From Dreissena polymorpha (lineage: Eukaryota; Mollusca; Bivalvia; Myida; Dreissenidae), in the NCBI RefSeq assembly GCF_020536995.1, contig NC_068357.1, forward strand, positions 58,947,123 to 59,011,122: a DNA stretch of 64,000 bases, in the 5' to 3' direction. The position numbers and the translations under genes were made by a program. Shown here piece after piece: positions 47,031 through 58,590 of this stretch. Numbering within the stretch: the stretch's first letter is position 1; each line of letters begins with the position of its first letter. Below the pieces are notes generated by a model. The model had not been told where the DNA came from and made no database searches. It saw nothing but the letters and a program-made list of their open reading frames with translations.

Positions 47031-47964
47031 ATGGCTCATTTATATTTCCAAAATACCATCAACAACAAAACTAAAAGTGAAACAAGATAAAAATCACTAT
47101 ACACAAGAGCTACTTAAATAATTACAATCACAGAAGTAAATCAAGAAACCATGTACCTGTTACCTAATTATTTTTATATTTAAAGATTACCATGCACAAA
47201 CGTAAAATATAATATAAATTTTAAAAAAACTTTGCAGATTTAGTGCAATCAAATCAATTACCATTTTACTTGGAAGCTGTAGATATTAAACAAATTAATA
47301 AATACTCAATCCTGGTCAGTTATTAACATTAACATGAAAAATACTGTTTTAATGTGAACGCAAGGCGCACGGACGAGCAGTATGATACTGTATTATGAAC
47401 CATTCCATCAAAATTATTATTACGTTATTTGGTCTTTAATAATTGTATTAAACCTGGTTTTGCAAAAGTGAGATTACACTAGTGGCACTAAATGAAAGCA
47501 AACTGTTGTTCTCGAATCGATATGAAACGAAAAATGGGAACACGAGAATCAGACCTTGGTTTCTTACGAAGATCATTTCAACTACCGGCACGTTAGAATG
47601 AAAACCTAAATTCTCTATCTATATATCTTGTCGAACACAAACGCAACTTTTATGAAACCAGTTTTTGCACTTATCACAATGAACAATATCATCGACGCAA
47701 TCAGGAAAATTACAAATACAATAGTTTTTAGTTGTTCGCTTGCGAACAACTAAGGTTAGTAGAACGCATTGCAAGTCGGTCTGCTCTTAACTACGTTAAG
47801 AACGATAACCACCGCATTTGCCTGTGGACACTGATTAGTCTGTTTATACTTCACCACTGGCACACTGTGAACAGTCAGTGAGTGTGTGTATGTAGTGTTT
47901 AACAGCTTGTGCGACGACATTGGCCAGTTTGTCATTGAAATCTGTATATATTGTCTGCGTTCAG
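47031..47964. other. No gene seen
   Basis: AT-rich, no supported feature. Confidence 0.4.
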
Positions 47965-48150
47965 GGACAACGGGGCTTAATGCATGTCAAATAAGTGGCA
48001 TCCTAAGCACACTGATTAGCCTGTGCAGTGCGCTCAAGCTAATCAAGGACGACACTTTCTGATCTTGTTGTGTTTTTCATTTAAAGAGTCTTTTGTACTG
48101 GGATGACAATTAATGCATATACATTAAGCATTTTTTCCCAAAATGAAGCT
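47965..48150. mobile_element. Palindromic MITE family, copy 3
   Basis: GGGGCTTAATGCATGTC, GATTAGCCTGTGCAG, CTAATCAAGGACGACACTTTC and an inverted worn right end CATATACATTAAGC. Confidence 0.65.
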
Positions 48151-48931
48151 TAAATTATCTTTTCTATTAATGGTTTGAAAAAAGAGATAACAGTGATAAT
48201 AACTTCAAGTAACCACGCTGACAAGGCAAATAAAGAAGATCTTTTTCAAATCAAATAAACAACCAATGAGTAATGAGTGCAGCAACCAATTGCGAAAAAG
48301 AAGAGACATATAGTTGTTATTTTTTGTAAGTTATCTCTATAACATAAATATGAGGCTAAACGGTGCACCCACATCTCGACCTGCGCTTTAAGGCACACTC
48401 TTTATAAATTTGAATGGAATATGTTCATTTCAAACTGTCATTTTGTCCCCTTTGCTCCTAAAGTATCATAGCGATTGCTTTCAGACTTGAATCACTCGCA
48501 AACTATCATAAGGGGACTGTACAGGGCAAGTTGTATAACTCTGGTTGGCATTTTGACGGAATTATGGCCTTTTTAGACTTATTATCTTTGAATATTTGGT
48601 TAAATTTTGTGTCCAGATCCACTTTACTTATAAATAATATAAAGATTTGAATGACAAGAACCTTAAAACAATGTTTATATTTGCTCAGCGCCAAGATGGC
48701 CACTTAACATTACAGAACATAGCTAATTTCGAGTAAATCGTGGCATGCGTACACACTATAGCGTTTCTTTGGAAATTTCCTTTCAAAATCGAAAAACGAA
48801 TTTGAAAATGTCAACACCAAGGCATTTGTAGATAAAAGCCGTCGATAATAAATGACATCCTCTTTTCAGTTTATGTGTGTGAATTACAGAATTAGCATAA
48901 ATCTTTAGGCAACAGTCTTATGTTTCAAACG
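48151..48931. other. No gene seen
   Basis: AT-rich spacer. Confidence 0.4.

Positions 48932-49022
<91 letters not shown>
48932..49022 (+). repeat. (CAT)30 microsatellite
   Basis: Uninterrupted trinucleotide run. Confidence 0.97.
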
Positions 49023-49214
49023 TTGACATCATCATGTTACTTCATAACTAACAAATGTATATGTTATATATTTATGTAATTATAAATACATGTATAACAT
49101 TCTAACAAAGCGCTGCTGCATTTAAACTTATCGCGATGCATTTAATTTGGACAAATTATGTTAAACATGTATATGTACATTTAAGCTGGACCACTTTAGC
49201 GCTTCAGAGATAGT

Positions 49215-49700
49215 GAACAAATGGCGACAATGCGATAGTACGATGGCGACAATGCGGCAACGCGATAGTACGATTACGACAATACGACATAAGAAAATAC
49301 GATGGCGACAGTGCGATGTTACGATGGCGACTATGCGATAGTCATATCGTACTGTCGCCATCGTATCATCGCATTGTCGCCATCGTACTATCGCGTTATC
49401 GTATTGTCGTCATCGTATGATCGAATTGACGCCACCTTACTATCGCACTGTCGCCATCGTATTATCGCACTGTCGTCATCGTATTATAGCATTGTCGCCA
49501 TCATACTATCGAACTATCGCAATGTCGCATGGTCACCGTCGTACTATCGCATTGTCGCAATCGTATTGTGGCACTGTCGTCATCTTATTATCGAATGGTC
49601 GCCATCGTACTATCGCACTGTCGTCATCGTATTGTCGCACTGTCGTCATCGTATTATCGCATTGTCGCCATTGTACTATCGCACTATCGCATTGTCGCCC
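49215..49700. repeat. 22-bp minisatellite arranged head to head
   Basis: On the left (49215-49328) units read GGCGACAATGCGATAGTACGAT; on the right (49345-49700) the complement, TATCGCATTGTCGCCATCGTAC-like, repeats about 15 times. The switch is centred on the perfect palindrome GACTATGCGATAGTC at 49329-49343. Open frames on both strands (LSHCRHRI-type) are by-products. Confidence 0.9.
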
Positions 49701-49705
49701 TCTGG

Positions 49706-50693
49706 ATTTTAATGTGTAACCACGATGACCCTAACGGTATTCCGTAGCTATGATCTTACATTTCTTCTGCTTCTTAAAGCATGTTCATATTTCATTCTTA
49801 TGAACTTCAATACCATGTTAAATGTGAGGATTTTGGTTCTCAAGCGCCAATGATACCCGAGGTCGTAGATTATTTTAAGGAGTTTTAAAATAAGTGCTGC
49901 CAATTCAGCAGAATGTTGGTAATTGGGCGATATCCGTTATATATACCTCGTATGACTATATATAAAAATAAATGTTAAATTATTGTGTACAATGGTTTTG
50001 TGTTATTACTATGCATAGTGTACATTACTATTAGTACACTGCTATACACGAAAACCAAGGGTAAAACTAGTTTTACGATTGCTCATTAAGTGTACGGAAG
50101 CTTTACCTTCACGATACTTGTTTAAATAAAATCCGGGGTAACTATATTCACATTATTTGTTTTCTGTTCTCAATTTCTTATTGGCGTCGCTCTGGAGAGC
50201 GGCGACTAGTATGAATTGAATTTTTTTTCGCTTATGGTAGGAGAAGTTATTTTACGGATCAATGTATATATTTTTGTTTTAAGAATATCTTGCATAGTGG
50301 TGATTTTTTGTGTAAATTAGTGTAAATAAGTACTGCATTTGTGCCTATTACATTTATTACAACATTTATTGCCAATAATGCAAAGCTAATTGTTTTAATT
50401 AATAACTGATCCACAACTGATCACAGGGGAAAGATCAAAGGGACTGGGCAAATACGCGAAACTTTCTGGTTTTGTATACAAACAAAACATAATCAAAATA
50501 TGTTTATTTTGTGGTTTTTCTAAATTGCTTATTTAGTGGAGAATCAATGTAGTACGATATTTGACGACCTATCGCGCAAGCAAGTTTATTGGAAGGCGTA
50601 GTGGTACGAAAACGTACAATGTATTAGTTTATTAAAAGACATATAATAACGATCGCTATACACAACTTTACCAAATAGCAGTACATAAATGAT
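49706..50693. other. No gene seen
   Basis: AT-rich spacer. Confidence 0.4.
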
Positions 50694-50779
50694 GCCGGAA
50701 TAGCTCAGTTGGGAGAGCGTTAGACCGAAGTTGTTTACGCAACAATCATCTAACTGCATCGGTTCGTTGTTCGAAGTCC
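50694..50779 (+). pseudogene. tRNA-Phe-like sequence, interrupted
   Basis: GCCGGAATAGCTCAGTTGGG and the following AGAGCGTTAGACCGAAG match the 5' half of animal tRNA-Phe closely, with a perfect box A (TAGCTCAGTTG). The anticodon arm is then replaced by unrelated sequence, and a worn box B (GTTCGAAGTCC) follows at 50769-50779. It cannot fold as a normal tRNA; it is probably a pseudogene or a SINE head. Confidence 0.65.
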
Positions 50780-50784
50780 AAAAT

Positions 50785-51400
50785 TGTTATCCGATTGTTC
50801 CCAAACTTGCACAGGTTTCTTTTTATCAATGAGGACCCAACCCAAACTCTATATGAGCAATATCGGACCATAAGTCCAGAATTATGTCTCTTTGGATTTA
50901 AAAATAAAAGTGAAAAACTGCTTGGTTAGGTGATTATGTCAACGTTTTTCATCAGATTCTTTCCAAACTTACAGTGTCTTCATATCAATGAGCATTTTTA
51001 CCTCATTTAAAATGAGAAACATCGGGACAATAAGTCCAGATTTGTTTTCTATTATATTTGACAAAATAAACAATTTCCACTTGTTTAAAAGATTTCACAA
51101 CTTTCGTTTGAATCTTTCCAAACTTGTTTAGTGTTTTTATATCAGTATTACTCGAACCCCATTGAAAATGATAAATATCGGAGCAATAAATCTATTATGA
51201 TCTTTTACTGAATTTCAAAGTATTGTGAAATGCAGCTTCTTTATGCAATTTACAGTTTTCAGTTATTTTTTTCCAAACTTTTACAGTGTTTTCATATCAA
51301 TGAGTACTCAACCTCTATCGTAAATGAGCAACGTAAGAATAAGTTCAGAATCATCTCCCCTTGAAGTTGAGAAAAATATAAAATTACGCTTACAAAATGA
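50785..51400 (+). repeat. Tandem array, four copies of a 155-bp unit
   Basis: TTCCAAACTTnnACAGTGTTT followed by TATCAATGAGnACTCAACC and AATAAGTCCAGAATTAT-like blocks. Anchors at 50801, 50963, 51118 and 51273. Begins directly after the tRNA-like sequence. Confidence 0.8.
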
Positions 51401-51506
51401 ATCAGATTTTTTAAAACCTACACAGTTCTATTCCATTAATGAAAACTGCACACGGATGCCAGTAAAAAAGGAAACCAATGTAAATAAAATGAACTATGAA
51501 ATATTT

Positions 51507-51603
51507 GGGGGTTGCAACACAAAATCATAGATAATGGTTATTTGGGGGTTATAACACAACATCATAAATAATGGTTATTCGGGGGTTATAACACAAAGTT
51601 ATA
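51507..51603 (+). repeat. 37-bp tandem repeat, about 2.6 copies
   Basis: GGGGGTTATAACACAAnATC units start at 51507, 51544 and 51581. Confidence 0.85.
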
Positions 51604-51759
51604 CCAGTATCTTTTTCTATTTTGTTTAAAATAATCGGCCAATATATAAATATTTACACTAGAAAAAAAATCGTTCCATGTTCCATTCATTAAGTGTGCT
51701 GTTAAATTTCACTGGCAATAACTTTTTACTCAAAATGATTATCACTCTCAAGAGATTAT

Positions 51760-51899
51760 ACCAATTAAATTCATCAAAGAAACTTTGGATATTTTTCATA
51801 CACGGAATATTTTAAATTGTTTGATTCAATGGTTAAACCCATACTTACATATGGCTCTGAGATATATGGAATAGAATTCTCAGACATTCTCGAAAAATT
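51760..51899 (+). mobile_element. LINE scrap, inverted relative to the main LINE
   Basis: Nearly identical to the complement of about 53688-53825 in the LINE RT region; codes NFGYFSYTEYFKLFD-like and GSEIYGIEFSDILEK-like residues on the plus strand. Similarity stops at 51899. Confidence 0.85.
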
Positions 51900-52789
51900 A
51901 ATGATGATTGTCCATTGCGTTCGTCTCAACTCTTTAATTGCTACAAATTGAAATATTGTTTTTTACAAGTCCCATGCGGCAGCCATTTGTAAACATTTAC
52001 CCATAGCTAAATGCATCGATAAATTTCATTAGTTGAATGTATCTCATTCAGCCAATCAAATATAGCAGTTAATCACTTACAGTCAATGAAGCGTGCAGTT
52101 TAGCTGGCGTAGGTTAGATCGTCAGTACACATGCCTGGGGGCTAATAACACAAATTGACAGCTGTTTATGGCTTAATTATGGGCATATGGCAGGAAATAC
52201 ACAAGTGGATATGTTTGATACTTGAAGGGGCTCATTTTTTTTTAAAAACGTATCTAGCCAGCCAGCTGGGGGGGGGGGGGGCTTTAGCCCCCTAGCCCCC
52301 CACCTAAATACGCCTCTGCTGAGTGTCAAACAAGTGTAGATTTAGAGGCGAGGATGGGGCGAGGAAGGGCCCCTTTTGAAAACAATCGGAGTTTGAGAGC
52401 CCTTTTTTATTTTTGTACAGACACATGTTTACATAGCCTTATACCATCATATGTAAGGTAATGTTTCCGCGTATACTAATACAGTTTGCTTAACTTTATT
52501 CTATGGAGCTGGATTTGAATAAATGTTTGTAATTCCAGCCTTTTTTGCCACAAAAACTAAGTTATGCCGTGTGTATTATTATATCAATCCATTCATTCGT
52601 TGAGGGAAATAGATAAACACATGGATATTAAAATATTTATGTTCAGCTGTGTACACGAAAAATTGTATATTTTTTATATCAATTGTAAACAGTGAAAAAA
52701 TAAGCTAGATTCCTGTATAGGGTTACAATTACAATTTGATTTTCTTTATAATCTAGGTTTGTAATGTCTTTATTTGCATTTATTGTTTA
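51900..52789. other. No gene; poly-G hairpin near 52268
   Basis: A run of 14 G (52268-52281) followed by CTTTAGCCCCCTAGCCCCCC can pair with itself; the surrounding ACGTATCTAGCCAGCCAGCT and ACCTAAATACGCCTCTGCTG look like a dispersed bivalve repeat. Confidence 0.5.
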
Positions 52790-52903
52790 TAGACAAGACA
52801 AAGACAAAAGTTTATTTTGTAAATAAAGGCCACCGGCCCAAAATACAGCATACATAAGTAACAGCATGTTATTTTTTGAGTTGTGATACATCAAGTTTGA
52901 ACA

Positions 52904-55120
52904 TCAATTTTGATCTACATCTTTCTTTTTCATTATTTCAGTTACAAAAAAGGCTATGCTTTTAAGTTTACTTTCATCAGAGATTTGCATAAGATTGCAA
53001 AAATTTAAGAAATTTTGTTCACCATTGTACCATGAAAAGATATACATTTGCCTTTCTTGGTTGAATTTTGGACATTTAAAAAATACATGAAACTCATCTT
53101 CAATACACATATTATTAAAAACGACTGAACAATATGTACATAATCGGTTTTCTCTTGAAATTCCTAAATGTCGACCAGTTTCAATAGCTAATTTATGGCT
53201 TGAACAACGGAATCTAGCAACTGACTTTCGAACATAAAATGGTATATCGATAAACAAATACTTTTCTGGGTTTAACATAGATTTGAACTGTTTGTAAGTA
53301 TCGCATCTTGGTGAATTTCCAAGAGCTTCAAGCCAGTTCTGTGTATTACAATCAATCAATCTTTGTTTAAATGACATTAAGAATAATTCCACATTTCCTA
53401 TCTCTTGACTTATCCAAACAAAACCAAATCCATAACGGTACAAAATATTTTTTACAGATGTCACCCAATTAGTTCTTCCGATTTCGTCATGCCGCTTTAA
53501 CATAATATAACAGTTTCTAGGATATCGATCCTCTGTCATACTTATCAATTTACACCAATATTTAACGCATTTTACATGATGTTCTATACAAAGAGGTAAT
53601 CTACCACATTCTCCTAATACAATGCTATCATTTACAGATTTATTTACACCAAGGAAATATTTACAACACTCGATTTGTACTTTTTCGAGAATGTCTGAGA
53701 ATTCTATTCCATATATCTCAGAGCCATATGTAAGTATGGGTTTAACCATTGAATCAAACAATTTAAAATATTCCGTGTATGAAAAATATCCAAAGTTTCT
53801 TTGGTATGATTTAATAGCAAAAATAGATTTTCGGGCTTGAGCTGCAAGTTTTTCTTTCGCTTTCCTCCATGATAATTTGGGTGTAAAAAGAAGACCCATG
53901 TATTTATATACAGATGTGACATTTACGGGATTATTTTTTAAGACCCAATGTTCGTACGCTCTTAGCGGACCTCCATTTCTAAAAACAATAATTTCAGTCT
54001 TTTGTTGATTAATTGTCATACCAGTATTATCACAAAATTCTGATATAGAGTTCAATTGTGATTGTAGCTCGATCGCGGTATCGGCGCAACTCGCAACGTC
54101 ATCGGCAAAAAGAATGCAAATAATGTCTGAAATATCTTCGGTGATAAAAATACCCCTATGACCTTTAGATTTTAGAAAGGTAGACAACTCGTTCATGTAT
54201 AAATTAAAAATTATAGTGCTGGTTACGTCCCCTTGCCTAGTGCCGATGTTACAATTGAAGTTTTGCGTGACATTTTTATCATTTACCCGTACACATCCGC
54301 GTAGATTTGAATACATCGATTTTAATACTTGAAAAAGCTTCCCCTTGACCCCATTTTTACACATAGTTGTAAATAGTTTATGAATAATCAAACTATCAAA
54401 TGCTTTTTGGAAGTCTACGTATAGAACATAAAACCTACCACCAGGTTTACACGTATATTTTTGGACCATGCTTTGAAGAGTAAATAAATTATCAATGGTT
54501 GAATATCCCTTGCGAAAACCGGCTTGTGCTTCTTCTATTTTATTGTTAAAATCTGCCCATTTGCATAATCTGTTGTATACGATATTGGAGAATATTTTAT
54601 ACATTACATTAATTAATGATATACCTCTATAATTAGAGGGGTCATCTGTAGCGCCTGACTTATATATCGGCACAATTATACTATCCCGCCAGATATTTGG
54701 AAAATGCCCTGTATTTAGAATCTTATTAAATAAATCTCGAAGTAAAGGACTTATCATATGCATCGTACTTTTATAAAATTCTGCCCCAAGGCCATCGGTC
54801 CCTTGCGATTTTCCATCTTTGAGTTTTGAAATACTTTTTATTATTTCTTCGTTCGTGATTTCTGAGTTTAAAATTTGATCTTGATCATCTTCAGTTTCGT
54901 TAACCTCTAGCTGTATATCAATTAGACTTGGTTGATTTTCTTTACAAAGAAGGCCTTTAAAATAATCGTACCATGCAAATGGATCTATATTACAAGAATC
55001 TTTGTTTTTCGTCTTATGACTACCTTTTATTAATTTCCAGAACAAATTTGGTTTAGTACGCGATAAAACCAATTCGTTTCTTTTCGTCGTTTGATACGCT
55101 TGTTTTTTGTCCGAGCACAT
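52904..55120 (-). CDS. LINE reverse transcriptase
   Basis: 738 codons from the first ATG, open throughout. RT motifs: DGLGAEFYK, PIYKSGATDDPSNYRGISL, QAGFRKGYSTIDN, YVDFQKAFDSL, GTRQGDVTSTIIFNLY and the catalytic FADDVAS (FADD in place of YADD), then QKTEIIVF. The C-terminal part ends in a Cys/His cluster (CTYC, EDEFHVFFKCPKF) typical of many invertebrate LINEs of the jockey/I/CR1 group. The frame actually continues upstream of the ATG to about 55190, where it meets the endonuclease frame. Confidence 0.9.
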   Translation of the reverse strand: MCSDKKQAYQTTKRNELVLSRTKPNLFWKLIKGSHKTKNKDSCNIDPFAWYDYFKGLLCKENQPSLIDIQLEVNETEDDQDQILNSEITNEEIIKSISKLKDGKSQGTDGLGAEFYKSTMHMISPLLRDLFNKILNTGHFPNIWRDSIIVPIYKSGATDDPSNYRGISLINVMYKIFSNIVYNRLCKWADFNNKIEEAQAGFRKGYSTIDNLFTLQSMVQKYTCKPGGRFYVLYVDFQKAFDSLIIHKLFTTMCKNGVKGKLFQVLKSMYSNLRGCVRVNDKNVTQNFNCNIGTRQGDVTSTIIFNLYMNELSTFLKSKGHRGIFITEDISDIICILFADDVASCADTAIELQSQLNSISEFCDNTGMTINQQKTEIIVFRNGGPLRAYEHWVLKNNPVNVTSVYKYMGLLFTPKLSWRKAKEKLAAQARKSIFAIKSYQRNFGYFSYTEYFKLFDSMVKPILTYGSEIYGIEFSDILEKVQIECCKYFLGVNKSVNDSIVLGECGRLPLCIEHHVKCVKYWCKLISMTEDRYPRNCYIMLKRHDEIGRTNWVTSVKNILYRYGFGFVWISQEIGNVELFLMSFKQRLIDCNTQNWLEALGNSPRCDTYKQFKSMLNPEKYLFIDIPFYVRKSVARFRCSSHKLAIETGRHLGISRENRLCTYCSVVFNNMCIEDEFHVFFKCPKFNQERQMYIFSWYNGEQNFLNFCNLMQISDESKLKSIAFFVTEIMKKKDVDQN

Positions 55121-55176
55121 ATTTTTAAACCCTCTACGGAGTGATATATAGTATTGATAATCCGATGCATCATTAC

Positions 55177-55836
55177 TTAAACGGAATCTTGTAATGCTGC
55201 GTACTTCGTTTGTTTAGCTGCGTTGCATTCTCTATCCCACCACGGTTGGTTTAATGAATTGTCATTTTTATTAAGATAGTGTGTTTTATAATTAGCCTTC
55301 ATATCGGATGCAGCGTATTTGTACAAATTTAAAATTTTATCGATCGCTTCGTCAATATCCGTGCACGCGATTGCTTCAAATATTTGCGCATGCTGAATGT
55401 TAAAACTGTTTTCAAATATTCTTATGAAATTTTGCTTGTGTGCGTCTTTCCATTTATACTTTTCTATTTTTGGTAAGTGTTCGCTACCGTTATTAAAGTA
55501 ATGTTGATTGCCGCAATTAGCACGAATAATTTTCTTTTTCCCCAAAACTATTTTAGAACTAATAGGCAAATGATCAGACTCATCCCTAATCTCTACACAA
55601 AAATAAGTAATATGAGAAAATAGCTCAGTGGATACAACATGGTAGTCAACAACACTAGCGCCATTATTTGTAAGACATGTAAAATTTCCTAAAAAATCAT
55701 CGTAGCTACGCCCATTTAAAATATGCATACCTTGCGTACAACACAGTTCAACGAGTGTTTTCCCAAAATTGTTATATCGTTCTGAGTCTTTGTTATTACG
55801 TGGGTAATATACTCGAATACCCAGTTTGTTTTGATC
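55177..55836 (-). pseudogene. LINE endonuclease, C-terminal part
   Basis: The frame is open from about 55836 (upstream of the ATG at 55728) and shows NNFGKTLVELC, HILNGRSYDDFLGNFTC, VVDYHVVS and DESDHLPIS, the final beta-strands and SDH active-site motif of AP endonucleases. It stops at 55177; a one-base loss near 55190 (CAAGATTCCG) separates it from the RT frame, because the -1 frame continues as RFRLSNDASDYQYYI. The N-terminal catalytic half is missing by truncation. Confidence 0.8.
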
Positions 55837-55846
55837 TGTTCAATTA

Positions 55847-56804
55847 AGCGGCAGTTGTAAGAAATTATCTCAGTTGCTAAGTATCATAAAAACATTAAAA
55901 TAAATCGTTATTGTTTGAGAATGTTTGCCATTGATAACCCTTTAATTTGTTCCGTCCTGTAAATTACCAATACAAATGAATACAAAATCTGCAATATTAA
56001 GATAAAGTGAGCCAAATATGTCACATAATTATAAAGCGTTGTTTGTTTCACTGAAATTGAAAGGATTGTTATATTGAAAGGCTCCGAAGATTTGTGTGTG
56101 ATTAGCTCCGCGTAACAGATTTCGTTTTTTATAGTTGTTAATTAATGGCTTGAAACAGCTCAAGAAGAATCTAAATGAAGACAGTGTACAGTGCAATATG
56201 GAATAAGTAATTAAAAATCATTTTTTATTTCGGAATAAGTTTAACATACCGCAAAAGGTTCGGATATCCGAGGGTAAATATCAACAACAATTAACAACAA
56301 CGCCATTCTAATACAACGGAATGTCGGGTTAGCGTACAATTGCCGAAGCGTTCCACTTAGCAGACTGAAGCGTACCACAGTGTTTTAATATGTTTTGTTC
56401 TGTATAATCAGTGCATGCTATGATGATAAATGTCGTACGCGTATTGAAACATTTATAATATGCAAAATGTTTTAAAACTATGAAATAAATTCATATATTT
56501 ATCAGCTCATGTTGAAAATTACGACGTCATTTATTAATTTATCAAAGATTATAAACATTCACAGTTTCAACTATTTAGATCTAGTTGCATATAGGTCTAG
56601 AATCTATGCTGTAATTGGATACAAATACTAATGCCGCTGCTGTTTTTAAGTAATTTCGATAAATGGACGAATAACTGCATAATTAAAAATAAAAATCATT
56701 AAAATACTTATTGAATACTATACTAATTTTACTAAATACAAAATTGCATAATTTAGCGCTGAACTTCGTTAATATTTTTATTGGCTATAATATTCGCAGG
56801 AACA
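55847..56804. other. No gene seen
   Basis: AT-rich spacer. Confidence 0.4.
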
Positions 56805-57040
56805 ATTAAATCTTCCTTAGGAAGAATTCAAAATTCATAGGAAGATATAGCGCGCGTGAAATGAACGCGTATTTTGATTGGTTGTTATTTTTAGCAGAAC
56901 CCTGATTGGTTATAATTAATTATTCCTAAGGAAGATTAAATTATTCATAAGGAAGATTTAAATCTTCCATAGGAATATTTAAATCTTCCTAAGGAAGATT
57001 TATATCTTCCTTATGAAGAATTCGTGACTTTAGATTCTCA
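56805..57040. repeat. Nested-palindrome element (TCTTCCTAAGGAAGA)
   Basis: At least six copies of CTTCCTwAGGAAG or its half around a core with GCGCGCGTGAAATGAACGCG. The right end GAAGAATTCGTGACTTTAGA is shared with the hairpin at 44845-44923. Probably a fold-back MITE. Confidence 0.7.
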
Positions 57041-58504
57041 TGGTACGCCATAGTACACTGTACACAATGCCATAACTATTGCTACCATAATTACATGGTT
57101 ATTACCTATATACGTGTGTCATACTCAACTGCTTTCTCTGAGGATTTATTCCTTTTGACACATACGCGCTGTGATTCACTCATTTCCCACCAAATCTAAA
57201 TAAATCAGAACAAGCAAAGTCCTACTTTCAGTAGTGGCGGGGCAGTGGCGGGATGGGGTAGTTTCGGGCTTTTTCAGGCGGTTTCAAAAGTATTTCACTC
57301 ATATGACAGAGGTAAGAGTTAACCTATTCACACTTTTCCCGTTCAACTGGTAAACCAGTATTTAGTGTTTACGCTAACGCCATTAACTGCCAACTGCGCT
57401 TGTTTAATCAAAGGTAACGGCTTAATGGCCGTTATAATTCTTTCAAGACCAATACCCAAACAGAATTGTGGACTGTCCATGAGTTTTACCACACGATCCG
57501 AGGATTTGTAATCCATCTATTTTCCAGGGAGCTAGCCTGTCCGTATCTTGATAGCGTCTACGATGCTTTCCAGCGTAAGGTAAATCTTCTTACAGAAACA
57601 CATTATTGAAAGTATCCAAAATTGATACCAAGAGTTTTAATTTCAATTACAACTAGCGGAGTTATAACAAATATAAACGTGTTATATGTTGCATTGTAAA
57701 ATGAAAATCGAAATGAAATTCGCATACCCCCGGAAAGTGAAATTCACCGAAAGACCCGATTTTCTTAACAAGGTATCCACCCCCCACAAAAAGGAAACAA
57801 ACACAAACAACAAAAAGAAAACAACAACAACAAACTAAAACAAAGCTAACAAAACACAAAAAACACAAAACAATGCGTATTTAATTACTTAGCTGTTTGA
57901 TAACTTAGGCAACGCATATCACTAGTCGGCCGTATTTTACATTTAATTTATAAAACAATTATACTCATACAGACTTAAATCAGTATTATATTCGAAACAA
58001 GTAGTTAATCATTTACGAATTCTATTTCTTATATTATGGCAGTTTTATGCCACCATACACTTGATATTTATTACGATCAAAGTTCAGAAATTAGAACATA
58101 TTATAAGCTGTATTATTTTCAAATTAAATGCATATTTAAAACATTTTATTAAAATGGACTGCTAAGTATCGCGTGATAAATTTAAATTATCTTTAATACG
58201 TAATAAACCATATTGTACACTGCGATAGCATTCGACAAAGGAGATGGCTAATGAAAGACTTTTTTTGAGTTCCGTTCGACGAGGCTATTCTCGGCTTGTT
58301 CTGGAAGTTAACACGCACAAATAGAAGCGGGTTGCACTAGACGCAGGCGAGTACGATATATTGGATTTAAGATACAGATTGATAGAATATCATTTATTCC
58401 ATCTTCATCTCGACATTGACGGTATAACACCCCGTGGAATATACTAGCCTCTATCATACGTTGTTGAATAAACTTGGTGGATAAGTATTTGAATAGTTGA
58501 GCCT
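57041..58504. other. No gene seen
   Basis: Includes an A/C-rich, G-poor tract at 57775-57870 and otherwise AT-rich sequence. A short minus-strand frame (RDEDGINDILSICILNPIY) at 58310-58450 is not recognised. Confidence 0.35.
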
Positions 58505-58545
58505 CCCTCTGGGAAAATTTGGCTTGATGCATGTGCATAAAGTGT
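58505..58545. mobile_element. Palindromic MITE family, end scrap
   Basis: GGCTTGATGCATGTGCATAAAGTG, the family's terminal block only. Confidence 0.45.
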
Positions 58546-58590
58546 TTGTTTAGTATTTTTCTTGTTCAGTAAAAATGCGAAGAGATAAAT

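Larger units (their letters stand above)
52790..55846 (-). mobile_element. 5'-truncated non-LTR retrotransposon (LINE, jockey/I/CR1 group)
   Basis: Contains the C-terminal part of an AP-endonuclease, a full reverse transcriptase and a 3' tail (GCCGGTGGCCTTTATTTAC, then TTTTGTCTTTGTCTTGTC) ending near 52790 in place of poly-A. Any ORF1 and the endonuclease N terminus are missing, as usual for truncated LINE copies. No target duplication identified. Confidence 0.85.

Noticed and set aside
49161-49747. Several frames with LSHCRHRI repeats on both strands
   Set aside because: By-products of the 22-bp minisatellite.
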